A stretch of DNA of 64,000 nt. Source: Ideonella_A intermedia_A. Its GTDB lineage: Bacteria > Pseudomonadota > Gammaproteobacteria > Burkholderiales > Burkholderiaceae_C. This document shows positions 19,574 through 28,375 of the stretch, in pieces. A program made the translations under genes and the position numbers. The notes under the pieces were generated by a model that was not told the DNA's origin, did no database searches, and saw nothing but the letters and a program-made list of their open reading frames with translations. How positions within the stretch are numbered: the stretch's first letter is position 1; each line of letters begins with the position of its first letter. The stretch lies in contig CALRPU020000002.1 in the NCBI GenBank assembly GCA_943370175.1, positions 124,001 through 188,000 of the forward strand. The letters run 5' to 3'.

Positions 19574-22212
19574 GGGTTTGCCTGTGGAGATTGCAGTGAT
19601 TTGAGGTGGTACAGGGCCTGCAGCGCGTCGCGCGGGCTCAGGGTGTCGGGGTCGATCTCGGCCAGCGCTTGCGCCAGCGGCGAGGGGGTGTCAAGGGCGG
19701 CAGCGGGGAGTTCCGGCGGCGCGGCAAACAGGTCAATCTGCGCTTGAGACTCCCGTTGTTGAGCCTCCAGCGCCTCCAGCGTGGCACGGGCCTGGCGAAC
19801 CAGCGACGCGGGCATGCCGGCCAGGCGCGCCACCTGCACGCCGTAGCTGCGGCTGGCCGGGCCAGGCTGGATGTCGTGCAGGAACACGATGCGGTCCCCG
19901 CTTTCGGCCGCCGACACGTGAACATTCAAGGCGCGCTCATGCCGGGACGGAAACGCAGTGAGCTCGAAGTAATGGGTGGCGAACAGCGTGAAGGCGCGGT
20001 TGCGGTCGTGCAGGTGGGCGGCGATGGCGCCGGCCAGCGCCAACCCGTCGAAGGTCGAGGTGCCGCGGCCGATCTCGTCCATCAGCACGAGCGAATGCTC
20101 GGTGGCGTGGTTCAGGATGGCCGCGGCCTCGGTCATCTCCAGCATGAAGGTCGATTGCGCGTTGGCCAGATCGTCGGCCGCGCCGATGCGCGTGTGGATG
20201 GCGTCCACCGGCCCGAGGCGGCAGGCCTTGGCCGGCACGAACGAGCCCATCGCCGCCATCAGCACGGTGATGGCGACCTGGCGCATGTAGGTGCTCTTGC
20301 CGCCCATGTTCGGGCCGGTGATGACCAGCATGCGGCGCTGGCTGTCCAGGCGGCAGTCGTTGGCCATGAAGTTGCCGGCGCCGGTTTCCTGCAGGCGGGC
20401 CTCGACCACCGGGTGGCGTCCCGCGGTGATGTCGATGCACGGCTCGCGCACGAACTGGGGCCGGCACCAGCCCAGGCTCGCGGCCCGCTCGGCCAGTGCG
20501 CTCAGCGCGTCCAGCGTCGCCAAGGCCCGGGCAAGGCGGCCCAGCGGTCCGAGGTGCTGCTGCAGTTGATCGAGCAATTGCTCGAACAGCCACTTTTCCC
20601 GCGCCAGCGCGCGGTCCTGAGCCGACAGGGCCTTGTCCTCGAAAGCCTTCAGTTCGGGCGTGATGTAGCGCTCGGCGTTTTTCAGGGTCTGGCGGCGCTG
20701 GTAGTCGGCCGGCACCTTGTCGACCTGGCCCTGAGTGACCTCGATGTAGAAGCCGTGCACGCGGTTGAACTGCACCCTCAGGTTGGCGATGCCAGTGCGC
20801 GCGCGCTCGCGGCTTTCGAGGTCCAGCAGGAACGCGTCGCAGTTCTGGCCGATCGCGCGGAGTTCGTCGAGGTCGGCGTCGAAGCCGCTGGCGATGACGC
20901 CGCCGTCGCGCACCAGGGCCGCCGGCTCGTCGGCCAACGCGCGCTGCAGCAGCGTGGCCACCTCGGGTGGCGCGCCGAAGGCCTGGCCGACGTCGTCCAG
21001 CAGGGCGGGCAGTGGCCCGTCGCGCGGCAGCAGGTCGGCCAGCGCGGGCAGCGCCTGCAGTGTGCTGCGCAGCCCGGCCAGCTCGCGCGGGCGCACCTGC
21101 CGCAGGGCCAGCCGCGCCGTGATGCGCTCGACGTCGCTGACGCGCCGCAAGGCCTCGCGCAGCGCATCATGGCCGTGGTCGATGAGGCGGTCGATGGCGT
21201 CGTGCCGGTCACTTGCCTGGCGCCGCTCGCGCAGGGGATGGGTGAGCCACTGGCGCAGTGCGCGGCTGCCCATGCCGGTGCGGCAGGTGTCCAGCAGCGA
21301 GAAGAGGGTGGGGGCGTCTTCTCCGCGAAGCGTCTGCGTCAGCTCCAAGTTGCGGTGGGTGCTGGGCGGCAAGTCCAGCAAGTCGCTGGCCCGTTCGACG
21401 CTGAGCTGCTGGACGTGGGCGAGCGCACGCCCCTGTGTGTGCTCCGCGTAACTCAGCAAGGCCGCGGCGGCCGCATGGGCCGTGCCCAAGTCCTGCGCGT
21501 TGAAGCCGGCCAGGCTGGCAACCTGCAGCTGGCTGCACAGTTTGCGCAGGCCCAGGGGGCCGTCGAACTGCCACGCGGGGCGGTGGGTGATGGCGCAGCG
21601 CAGCGGCTCCAGCTCGGCCGGCGCCTTGTCGCGGTCCACCAGCAACTCCGCCGGCGCCAGTCGGGCCAGCCAGCCGGCCAGCTCGTGCGCGGCGCACTCG
21701 GTCAGGCCGAGCTGGCCACTGGACAAGCCCAGCCAGGCCAGGCCGTGCACCACCTGCCCGCGTTGCCGGGCGGTGGCCAGTGCCACCAGCAGCACATCGC
21801 TCTTGTCCGCCATCAGCTCGGTGTCCGTCACCGTGCCGGGCGTCACCACCCGCACCACCTTGCGCTCGACCGGGCCCTTGGCTGTGGCCACGTCGCCCAC
21901 CTGCTCGCAGATGGCCACCGCCTCGCCCAGCTTGATGAGTCGCGCCAGGTAGGCCTCGACCGAATGCACCGGCACGCCGGCCATCGCCACCGGCTCGCCA
22001 CCGCTTTGGCCACGCGTGGTCAGCGTGATGTCCAGCAGCTGGTTGGCACGGCGGGCGTCGCCGTGGAACAGCTCGTAGAAATCCCCCATCCGGTAGAACA
22101 CCAGCGTGTCGGGGAAGTCGGCCTTGATGCGAAGGTACTGCTGCATCATGGGCGTGTGCCCCGAGAGGTCCGGCAGCGTCGCCGCGTTGGCTGGGGTGGG
22201 GGTGGTGTTCAA
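19570..22212 (-). CDS. mutS: DNA mismatch repair protein MutS
   Basis: An 880-residue mismatch sensor. The mismatch-contacting FYE motif lies in FYRMGDFYELF near the N terminus. Walker A is GPNMGGKST and Walker B is in LVLMDEIGRGTSTFDG; a C-terminal Ala-rich tail carries the dimerisation region. The start is uncertain: MMQQYL at about residue 24 contains the first ATG, but the HTPMMQQY mismatch-domain start needs residues before it, so I chose the in-frame TTG at 22212 although no Shine-Dalgarno is evident. The stop overlaps the Anbu start (ATGA). The operon thus runs mutS, Anbu, hydrolase. Confidence 0.93.
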   Translation of the reverse strand: MNTTPTPANAATLPDLSGHTPMMQQYLRIKADFPDTLVFYRMGDFYELFHGDARRANQLLDITLTTRGQSGGEPVAMAGVPVHSVEAYLARLIKLGEAVAICEQVGDVATAKGPVERKVVRVVTPGTVTDTELMADKSDVLLVALATARQRGQVVHGLAWLGLSSGQLGLTECAAHELAGWLARLAPAELLVDRDKAPAELEPLRCAITHRPAWQFDGPLGLRKLCSQLQVASLAGFNAQDLGTAHAAAAALLSYAEHTQGRALAHVQQLSVERASDLLDLPPSTHRNLELTQTLRGEDAPTLFSLLDTCRTGMGSRALRQWLTHPLRERRQASDRHDAIDRLIDHGHDALREALRRVSDVERITARLALRQVRPRELAGLRSTLQALPALADLLPRDGPLPALLDDVGQAFGAPPEVATLLQRALADEPAALVRDGGVIASGFDADLDELRAIGQNCDAFLLDLESRERARTGIANLRVQFNRVHGFYIEVTQGQVDKVPADYQRRQTLKNAERYITPELKAFEDKALSAQDRALAREKWLFEQLLDQLQQHLGPLGRLARALATLDALSALAERAASLGWCRPQFVREPCIDITAGRHPVVEARLQETGAGNFMANDCRLDSQRRMLVITGPNMGGKSTYMRQVAITVLMAAMGSFVPAKACRLGPVDAIHTRIGAADDLANAQSTFMLEMTEAAAILNHATEHSLVLMDEIGRGTSTFDGLALAGAIAAHLHDRNRAFTLFATHYFELTAFPSRHERALNVHVSAAESGDRIVFLHDIQPGPASRSYGVQVARLAGMPASLVRQARATLEALEAQQRESQAQIDLFAAPPELPAAALDTPSPLAQALAEIDPDTLSPRDALQALYHLKSLQSPQANP

Positions 22213-22414
22213 GGGGCGAGGCGGCCGGCGGGGATGGTCATGCGGCGCGCATCCTAGCAAGCGGTGGAACGCTTGCGCCGATGGCGCTTCAGCGCGGCCT
22301 CGCGATTGTCCATGTTCGCATGCCGCACGGTGTGCAGGGTTGGCTGCTCCAGCCCGTGGCGCGGGCGTCGAAGTTGAGGGGGTCTTCCGTCCCTCTTTTC
22401 GCCAGGACCTCCCC

Positions 22415-24064
22415 ATGAACCAACTCAGCAAGCTCCGGATCGGACACCGCTTGGGCGTCGCCTTTGCCGCGGTCATCGTCATGGCCGCGGTCGTGGTCAC
22501 GGTGGGCATCACCCGCCTGGCCGAGTCCACCCGCGGCTTGGCCAACATCGGCACTGACATCGTGCCGCGTGTCCAGCGGCTCACCGAGGTGACGGACGAC
22601 GTCAACCTGATTGCCCGCGAGATGCGCAATGCCCTGATCTACAGAGACGAGTCCCAGGTCAACGCCGCGCTGGAGGCAACCGTTCAGGCCCGCGACCGCA
22701 CCGCCAAAGCGCTCGGGGACATCGGCCCCAGCCTGACCAGCGCGGAAGGCCGCAAGCGCCTGGCTGCCGTGGCCCAGGCGCGCGCGCTGTACATGCCCGT
22801 CCATCAGGAAATGATCGACCAGATCCGCGAGGGCAAGGCCGCCGAAGCCAGCGTGATGCTGGCAGGCCAGTTGCAACCTGCGCAGATGGCCTACCTGAAG
22901 GCGGTGACGCAGTTGCGCAACCACCAGGTCGAGGCCGTGGACGAGGCCGTCAACGCCGGCCAGTCGAGCTACCAACGCGCCCGCGCCGTGCTGGTCGCCT
23001 TGTTGGCGAGCATGGTGGTGGTGGGCGCGGTGCTGGGCTGGATGATCACCCGCTCCATCACACGGCCCATCGACCTGGCCGTGCGCGTGGCCGAGCGCGT
23101 CGCTGCCGGCGACCTGGGTTCGGTGATTCACGCCGACGGGCGCGATGAAACCTCGCGCCTGCTGCAGGCCCTGAAGACGATGAATGACGGCCTCGCCAGC
23201 ATCGTCCAGACCGTGCGTTGCGCCAGCGATTCGATCGCGACCGGCTCCAGCGAGATCGCCAGCGGCAACGCGGACCTGAGCCACCGCACCGAGCAGCAGG
23301 CCAGCGCGCTGGAAGTCACCGCGGCATCGATGGAGGAACTGGGCACCACGGTGCGCCAGAACGCGGACCATGCCCGCCAGGCCAATGAGCTGGCGCTGAA
23401 CGCCAGCAGCGTCGCGCAGCGCGGCGGCCAGGTGGTGAGCCAGGTGGTGGCGACGATGAAGGGCATCAACGACAGCAGCCGGCGCATCGCCGACATCACG
23501 GGGGTCATCGACAGCATCGCCTTCCAGACCAACATCCTGGCCTTGAACGCGGCCGTGGAGGCCGCCCGCGCCGGCGAGCAAGGCCGTGGATTTGCGGTGG
23601 TGGCCGCCGAAGTTCGCACCCTGGCGCAGCGCAGCGCCGAGGCGGCCAAGGAGATCAAGGCCCTGATCGGTGCCAGCGTGGACCGGGTGGCCCAGGGCTC
23701 GACCCTGGTGGACGAAGCAGGGCACACGATGGACGAAGTGGTGGGCTCGATCCGCCGGGTGACCGAGATCATGGCCGACATCAGCCACGCCAGCAGCGAG
23801 CAGAGCGCTGGCGTCACCCAGGTGGGTCAGGCGGTGTCGCAGATGGACCAGACGACGCAACAAAACGCGGCGTTGGTGGAGCAAAGCGCGGCCGCCGCCG
23901 AAAGCCTCAAGCACCAGGCGCGCGCGCTGGTGGGCGCCGTGGCAGTGTTCAAACTGGCCGACGACCAGGCGGCTCTCCGGGTGAGCGGTCCGGTGGTGGC
24001 GCCGGGCGGGCACGCGGATCAAGGCGACGCTGTGGATCGCGCTGGCGTGCTGACGGCGGTGTGA
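22415..24064 (+). CDS. Methyl-accepting chemotaxis protein
   Basis: A 549-residue chemoreceptor. TM1 spans about residues 14-34, followed by a periplasmic four-helix-bundle ligand domain to about 188. TM2 lies at 189-212, and a HAMP domain follows. The signalling hairpin tip, containing FQTNILALNAAVEAARAGE, lies near residues 370-390 and is essentially perfect. There is no C-terminal pentapeptide for CheR/CheB tethering. AGGA precedes the ATG at 22415. The ligand is unknown. No other chemotaxis genes are present, so it is an orphan receptor. It is divergent from mutS. Confidence 0.94.
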   Translation: MNQLSKLRIGHRLGVAFAAVIVMAAVVVTVGITRLAESTRGLANIGTDIVPRVQRLTEVTDDVNLIAREMRNALIYRDESQVNAALEATVQARDRTAKALGDIGPSLTSAEGRKRLAAVAQARALYMPVHQEMIDQIREGKAAEASVMLAGQLQPAQMAYLKAVTQLRNHQVEAVDEAVNAGQSSYQRARAVLVALLASMVVVGAVLGWMITRSITRPIDLAVRVAERVAAGDLGSVIHADGRDETSRLLQALKTMNDGLASIVQTVRCASDSIATGSSEIASGNADLSHRTEQQASALEVTAASMEELGTTVRQNADHARQANELALNASSVAQRGGQVVSQVVATMKGINDSSRRIADITGVIDSIAFQTNILALNAAVEAARAGEQGRGFAVVAAEVRTLAQRSAEAAKEIKALIGASVDRVAQGSTLVDEAGHTMDEVVGSIRRVTEIMADISHASSEQSAGVTQVGQAVSQMDQTTQQNAALVEQSAAAAESLKHQARALVGAVAVFKLADDQAALRVSGPVVAPGGHADQGDAVDRAGVLTAV

Positions 24065-24109
24065 CGCGGCTTTGCAAGTGCCGCCTGAAAGGCGCCGCCG
24101 CCGTGCGGC

Positions 24110-25108
24110 TCAGAACGGGGCGTCGGGTTTGCCCGGGGCGGCAGCGGCGTCGGCCTTGCGGATGCGCACCGCCTTGCGGGCCGGCGGCGCGTCGGCGGCC
24201 GGCGCGGGTTCGGACGCGAGGCTGGCTGCCAGGGCCGATTCGGGGGTGACCTTGGGGTCGGCACCGAGCCCCTCCGAGGCGTCGCCCTTGGTGCCATCCT
24301 TGAGGACGCGCGTGAACGGTGACAGCACGGGCACCAGCTGACCGTAGATCTTTGGGTTGCCTGCCACGACCTCGCGCTGGTACAGGAAGTCTGCCTCCCC
24401 GGTGAAGTTCCCGATCAGGCCGCCGGCCTCGGTGATCATCAGGCTGCCCGCTGCGATGTCCCAGGGGTTGAGGCCTGTTTCAAAGAAGCCGTCGTACCAG
24501 CCAGCGGCGACGTAGCAGAGGTCCAGCGCGGCGGCGCCGGGCCGGCGCAGGCCGGCGCACAGGGGCATCACGGCTTCGAACATCGCCATGTAGCGCTTGA
24601 AGTTGTCGCCCTTGCGGAAGGGAAAGCCCGTGCCGATCAGCGAGTCGCTCATGCGGGTGCGGCGGGACACGCGGATGCGCTTGTCGTTCAGGAAGGCGCC
24701 GCGGCCCTTGGACGCGTAGAACAGGTCGTTGCGGCTCGGGTCGTACACCACCGCCTGCTGGACCTGGCCTTTGAACGACAAGGCGATCGAGACCGCGAAC
24801 ACCGGAAAGCCATGGATGAAGTTGGTCGTTCCGTCCAAGGGGTCGATGATCCACAGGTAGTCGCTGTGCCGCGCGCCATGCTCGCGGCCTGATTCTTCGG
24901 CCAGGATCGCGTGGCCCGGGTAGGCCGTGAGCAGCGTGTCGATGATCACTTGCTCGGCCGCCTGGTCCACTTCGGTGACGAAATCGTTGGGGGACTTCGT
25001 GCCCACCTTCAGCAAGTCCAAATCCAGGGACGCCCGATTGATCAGCGCCCCCGCCGCGCGTGCCGCCTTGATGGCGATGTTGAGCATGGGATGGAGCGCT
25101 TGCGACAT
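24110..25108 (-). CDS. suhB: Inositol monophosphatase family protein SuhB
   Basis: A 332-residue member of the inositol monophosphatase family, which in bacteria also acts as SuhB in rRNA antitermination and ribosome assembly. The metal site is complete: EESGRE, DPLDGTTNF and the C-terminal NPWDIAAGSLMITEAGG. E. coli SuhB has about 267 residues; here a tail of roughly 60 residues follows, rich in Ala, Pro and Lys (ending KADAAAAPGKPDAPF). The ATG at 25108 is preferred over an upstream TTG. It is divergent from trmJ, the common arrangement in this order. Confidence 0.93.
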   Translation of the reverse strand: MSQALHPMLNIAIKAARAAGALINRASLDLDLLKVGTKSPNDFVTEVDQAAEQVIIDTLLTAYPGHAILAEESGREHGARHSDYLWIIDPLDGTTNFIHGFPVFAVSIALSFKGQVQQAVVYDPSRNDLFYASKGRGAFLNDKRIRVSRRTRMSDSLIGTGFPFRKGDNFKRYMAMFEAVMPLCAGLRRPGAAALDLCYVAAGWYDGFFETGLNPWDIAAGSLMITEAGGLIGNFTGEADFLYQREVVAGNPKIYGQLVPVLSPFTRVLKDGTKGDASEGLGADPKVTPESALAASLASEPAPAADAPPARKAVRIRKADAAAAPGKPDAPF

Positions 25109-25309
25109 GGGAGCAACCTGCAAAGGGGAATGGCTTGGAAAACGGGCTTGGCGGGGGAAAAGAGCGTCAGTGCCGGCCCGCGGGCGATGCCTCGGGCGGG
25201 TGGGTCACTGCAGATAATCCAGGCATTTTATCGCCCACGCGCAGTCTCGGGCCCCGCCCGCCGTCCGCAGGCCCGTCGGCCGCGCCGCCACCTCTTGCAA
25301 AGGCCTCCC

Positions 25310-26029
25310 TTGAGCACCCGTTTCATCCTCGTCAACACCAGCCACCCCGGCAACGTGGGGGCCACCGCCCGCGCCATGAAGGTGATGGGTTTCGACGACC
25401 TGGTGCTGGTCGCGCCGCGCGATGCGGCCGTGCTGCGCGACCCCCAAGCCCAGGCCCTGGCCAGCGGCGCAGGCGACGTGCTGGCGCGGGCCCGCGTGGT
25501 CGAGCGCTTCGACGATGCCCTGGATGGCATCACGCACCTGTGTGCCACGGTGATGACCCCCCGCGACTTCGGCCCGCCGGTGCACGCGCCCCGCGACCAC
25601 CTGCCGACCTTGGTCGGCCGCGGGCACCACGTGGCCTTCGTCTTCGGTTCGGAGCGCTATGGCCTGGGCAACGACGAGGTCTACCAATGCCACGCCGCGC
25701 TCAGCATTCCGACGCCCGCAGGCTACGGTTCGCTGAATCTCTCTCAGGCGGTGCAATTGATCGCCTACGACTGGCGTTGCGCACTCGGGGCCTTCGACGT
25801 CACCGCGCGCACCCCGCGGCCCGCGTTGGCGGATGCCACCGCAGTGCGCGGGCTGATGGACCATTGGCGCGAGGTGCTGGTTCAGGTCGGGTTTCTCGAC
25901 CCGGCGGTGCCGCGCAAGCTGATGCCGCGCCTCACGCGGCTGGTCAACCGGGCCGGGCTGCGCACCGAGGAGGTTCACATCCTGCGCGGCATCGCCCGGG
26001 CCGTGGCCAAGGCGGCCACGCGGCCCTGA
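25310..26029 (+). CDS. trmJ: tRNA (Cm32/Um32) methyltransferase TrmJ
   Basis: A 239-residue SPOUT-family RNA methyltransferase that 2'-O-methylates position 32 of certain tRNAs. The N terminus (RFILVNTSHPGNVGATARAM), FVFGSERYGL, and the SLNLSQAVQL segment forming the trefoil-knot SAM site are all present. The C-terminal helical extension ends in EEVHILRGIARAVAK. It starts with TTG at 25310, eight bases after AAAGG; no ATG is available without losing the conserved N terminus. It is divergent from suhB and followed 117 bases later by cysE. Confidence 0.93.
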   Translation: MSTRFILVNTSHPGNVGATARAMKVMGFDDLVLVAPRDAAVLRDPQAQALASGAGDVLARARVVERFDDALDGITHLCATVMTPRDFGPPVHAPRDHLPTLVGRGHHVAFVFGSERYGLGNDEVYQCHAALSIPTPAGYGSLNLSQAVQLIAYDWRCALGAFDVTARTPRPALADATAVRGLMDHWREVLVQVGFLDPAVPRKLMPRLTRLVNRAGLRTEEVHILRGIARAVAKAATRP

Positions 26030-26146
26030 CCCAGGGCACTGGCGGGCTGCCCCGCGGGGGCCTTGCGGCCCCATGCAGGCCGCCGCAAGGACGCATACAC
26101 TGGCCGCCCGCAGCGCAACGGGGCGGGAACCCACCCGCCAAACGCC

Positions 26147-26926
26147 ATGTTCGAACGCCTGAAAGAAGACATCGCCTGCATCCTCGAGCGCGACCCCGCG
26201 GCCCGCTCGACCTGGGAGGTGGTGACCTGTTATCCGGGCTTCCATGCGATCGTGCTGCACCGCTGGGCTCACCGCTTCTGGCGCATGGAGTGGCGCTGGC
26301 TGGGCCGCTTCACCTCTCAGGTGGCGCGGTTCCTGACTGGCATCGAGATCCACCCGGGCGCGACCATCGGGCGCCGCGTGTTCATCGACCACGGCATGGG
26401 CGTGGTCATCGGCGAGACGGCCGAGGTCGGCGACGAGTGCACGATCTACCAGGGCGTGACCCTCGGCGGCACCTCGCTGGCGCGCGGTGCCAAACGCCAC
26501 CCCACGCTGGGCAAGGGCGTCATCGTTGGGGCCAATTCGCAAGTGCTGGGCGGCTTCACGGTCGGCGACGGCGCGCGCATCGGCTCGAGCGCGGTGGTGG
26601 TCAAGCCGGTGCCGGCTGGCGCGACCGCGGTGGGCAACCCGGCGCGCATCCTGCAAGCCGACGCCGAAGCCGCGCGCGAGGCGGCCGCAGCGCGCATGGG
26701 CTTTTCAGCCTATGGCGTGACCCAGGGCGACGACCCGGTCGCGCAGGCCATGAAGGGCCTCATCGACCACGCCGCCGGGCATGAGCACCAGATCGCCATG
26801 CTGTGGCAGGCCATTGAGAAGTTGTCCACCCGCTCGCGCGAGCTGCCGGGCCAGGACTGCGTGCCCGCCGACGCCCGCACCACCGAGTGTTTCGACGCCG
26901 ACCGGCTGAACCGCCTCGTCAAGTGA
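26147..26926 (+). CDS. cysE: Serine O-acetyltransferase
   Basis: A 259-residue hexapeptide acyltransferase converting serine and acetyl-CoA to O-acetylserine for cysteine synthesis. It is of the shorter type: the N-terminal helical domain is reduced and the left-handed beta helix starts around IEIHPGATIG, with the catalytic His in VFIDHGMGVVIGETAEVG. Unusually for the short form, about 85 residues follow the helix, ending near DADRLNRLVK. The stop codon lies inside an inverted repeat shared with the convergent mogA gene. It shares its orientation with trmJ. Confidence 0.93.
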   Translation: MFERLKEDIACILERDPAARSTWEVVTCYPGFHAIVLHRWAHRFWRMEWRWLGRFTSQVARFLTGIEIHPGATIGRRVFIDHGMGVVIGETAEVGDECTIYQGVTLGGTSLARGAKRHPTLGKGVIVGANSQVLGGFTVGDGARIGSSAVVVKPVPAGATAVGNPARILQADAEAAREAAAARMGFSAYGVTQGDDPVAQAMKGLIDHAAGHEHQIAMLWQAIEKLSTRSRELPGQDCVPADARTTECFDADRLNRLVK

Positions 26927-26952
26927 GGCGCCGTGCCTGAGGCCGCGCCTCA
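26924..26952. terminator. Convergent-gene hairpin spanning both stops
   Basis: TGAGGCGC at 26924-26931 and GCGCCTCA at 26945-26952 form a perfect eight-base inverted repeat with a 13-base loop. The left arm begins with the cysE stop codon and the right arm ends with the mogA stop (read on the minus strand). The 23 bases between the genes therefore act as one bidirectional hairpin. There is no T run, so termination would need Rho or other help. Confidence 0.55.
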
Positions 26953-27579
26953 GCGGACGGGCCGCACGGCGGACTTGGGCCGAAAGGCCTTGCACACCGT
27001 GTCGTCGGTTTCCAGGTAGGGCCCGCCGATGAGGTCGATGCAGTACGGCACGGCCGCAAAAATGCCGTGCACCGGCGGCGTCGCCGTCGGCAGCCCTTGC
27101 AAAGTCTCCGCGATGGACTTGGGCTGACCTGGCAGGTTGATGATCAGTGCGCGGCCGCGAATCACCGCCACCTGCCGCGACAGGATCGCGGTCGGCACGA
27201 AGTTCAGGCTGATCGCGCGCATTTGCTCGCCAAAGCCGGGCATCACTTTGTCCGCGACCGCCAGCGTGGCTTCGGGCGTCACGTCGCGCGGGGCGGGGCC
27301 GGTGCCGCCCGTGGTCAGCACGAGATCGCAGGCCGATTGGTCGACCAAGGCGATCAAGGTGTCGCTGATGCCTTGCTGCTCGTCCGGGATCAGCCGCGTC
27401 ACCCATTCCACCGGGTTGCGGAGTGCGCGGCCCAGCCAGTCTTGCAAAGCCGGGATGCCTTTGTCCTCGTAGACGCCCGACGAGGCGCGGTCGCTGATCG
27501 ACACCACGCCGATGCGCACGGGGTCGACCGTGTGCGCTGGGGTGGTGAAAGAGGTGGTCGAAGGCTTGGCGTCACTCAT
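26950..27579 (-). CDS. mogA: Molybdopterin adenylyltransferase MogA
   Basis: A 209-residue enzyme that adenylates molybdopterin before molybdate insertion. RIGVVSISDRASSGVYED marks the fold start, and TTGGTGPAPRDVTPEAT is the nucleotide-binding signature. LPGQPKSIAETL lies near the C terminus. A GTG at 27588 overlapping the yjgA stop is a possible alternative start. It lies downstream of yjgA with near overlap, so both probably share a transcript. The cofactor is needed by the nitrate reductase encoded further along this window, though the two are not linked in an operon. Confidence 0.93.
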   Translation of the reverse strand: MSDAKPSTTSFTTPAHTVDPVRIGVVSISDRASSGVYEDKGIPALQDWLGRALRNPVEWVTRLIPDEQQGISDTLIALVDQSACDLVLTTGGTGPAPRDVTPEATLAVADKVMPGFGEQMRAISLNFVPTAILSRQVAVIRGRALIINLPGQPKSIAETLQGLPTATPPVHGIFAAVPYCIDLIGGPYLETDDTVCKAFRPKSAVRPVR

Positions 27580-27584
27580 GAGCG

Positions 27585-28250
27585 TCACTCGTCAAGGTCG
27601 GCGTCGTCATGGTCGGTGGGGTCGGAGGCGGGTTCGCTCTGCGCCAGTTGGGCGCGGATGAACTTGAACAGGTCGCGGAAGGCGCGCCCACTGCGCTGCT
27701 CGGGCGCGGCGGCCGCGTCCTTGCGCGCGGCGCGCACCAGGCTGCGCAGCTGTTGCAGGTCGCTGGCCGGATGTTCGCGGACCCAGCGGGCCAGGGCCTC
27801 GTCGTCGGCGACCAGCACGGCACGCCAGTGTTCGGCTTCGTGCAGCTGCAGCGAGTCGCGCGCGCGGCCCAGCTGCTGGGCGGCCACGGCTTCGCGCAGT
27901 GGCTCGGGGTCGGTGCGGCGCATCAGCTTGCCGATGTACTGCATCTGACGGCGGCGCCCTTCGTGCGAGCGGGTGCGGCGGTATTCGAGGATGGCGTCGC
28001 GCAGCGACTCGGGCATGGCCAGCACCGACAGCCGCGAATCCGGCATCTCGACCAGCGCCTGACCCAGTGCCTGCAGGTCGTGTGACGCCTTCTTGCGCTG
28101 TGTCTTGCTGGGGCGCTCGCCAAACGCCAGTTCGGCGTCGCTGTCCCCGTCGGTGTCGTGGCTGGGGTCGGGTCCGTCGCCCGCATCGTCCCCGGACAAC
28201 ATCGGATCAAGTTCGGAGGCGTCCGGGGCGTGGCGCGCGGATCGGGGCAT
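27585..28250 (-). CDS. yjgA: YjgA (DUF615) ribosome-associated protein
   Basis: A 221-residue protein of the DUF615/YjgA family, associated with late 50S ribosome assembly in E. coli. The core starts at PSKTQRKKASHDLQALGQ and continues through MPESLRDAILEYRRTRSHEG and RRQMQYIGKLMRR, all highly characteristic. An acidic N-terminal extension (rich in Asp and Gly) precedes it and an acidic tail ends the protein. The ATG at 28250 avoids overlap with the divergent pmbA promoter. The yjgA/pmbA divergent pair is conserved across proteobacteria. Confidence 0.93.
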   Translation of the reverse strand: MPRSARHAPDASELDPMLSGDDAGDGPDPSHDTDGDSDAELAFGERPSKTQRKKASHDLQALGQALVEMPDSRLSVLAMPESLRDAILEYRRTRSHEGRRRQMQYIGKLMRRTDPEPLREAVAAQQLGRARDSLQLHEAEHWRAVLVADDEALARWVREHPASDLQQLRSLVRAARKDAAAAPEQRSGRAFRDLFKFIRAQLAQSEPASDPTDHDDADLDE

Positions 28251-28375
28251 GGTCGGTGAGGTCGGCGCCGCGGGGCAGGCTTGCCCGTGGGGCGGTGCGC
28301 GGTGGCAAGTGGGCTGGGTATCATAGCTTTGACCCTGACCAACCGCGTCAGGCACCCCTCACCGACCCCGTGTTC

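Noticed and set aside
19606..22257. Long open frame of over 880 codons on the plus strand opposite mutS
   Set aside because: It is the antisense shadow of a GC-rich gene. It has the composition of such shadows (many Ala, Arg, Gly, Gln) and no recognisable domain, while the minus strand encodes full MutS.
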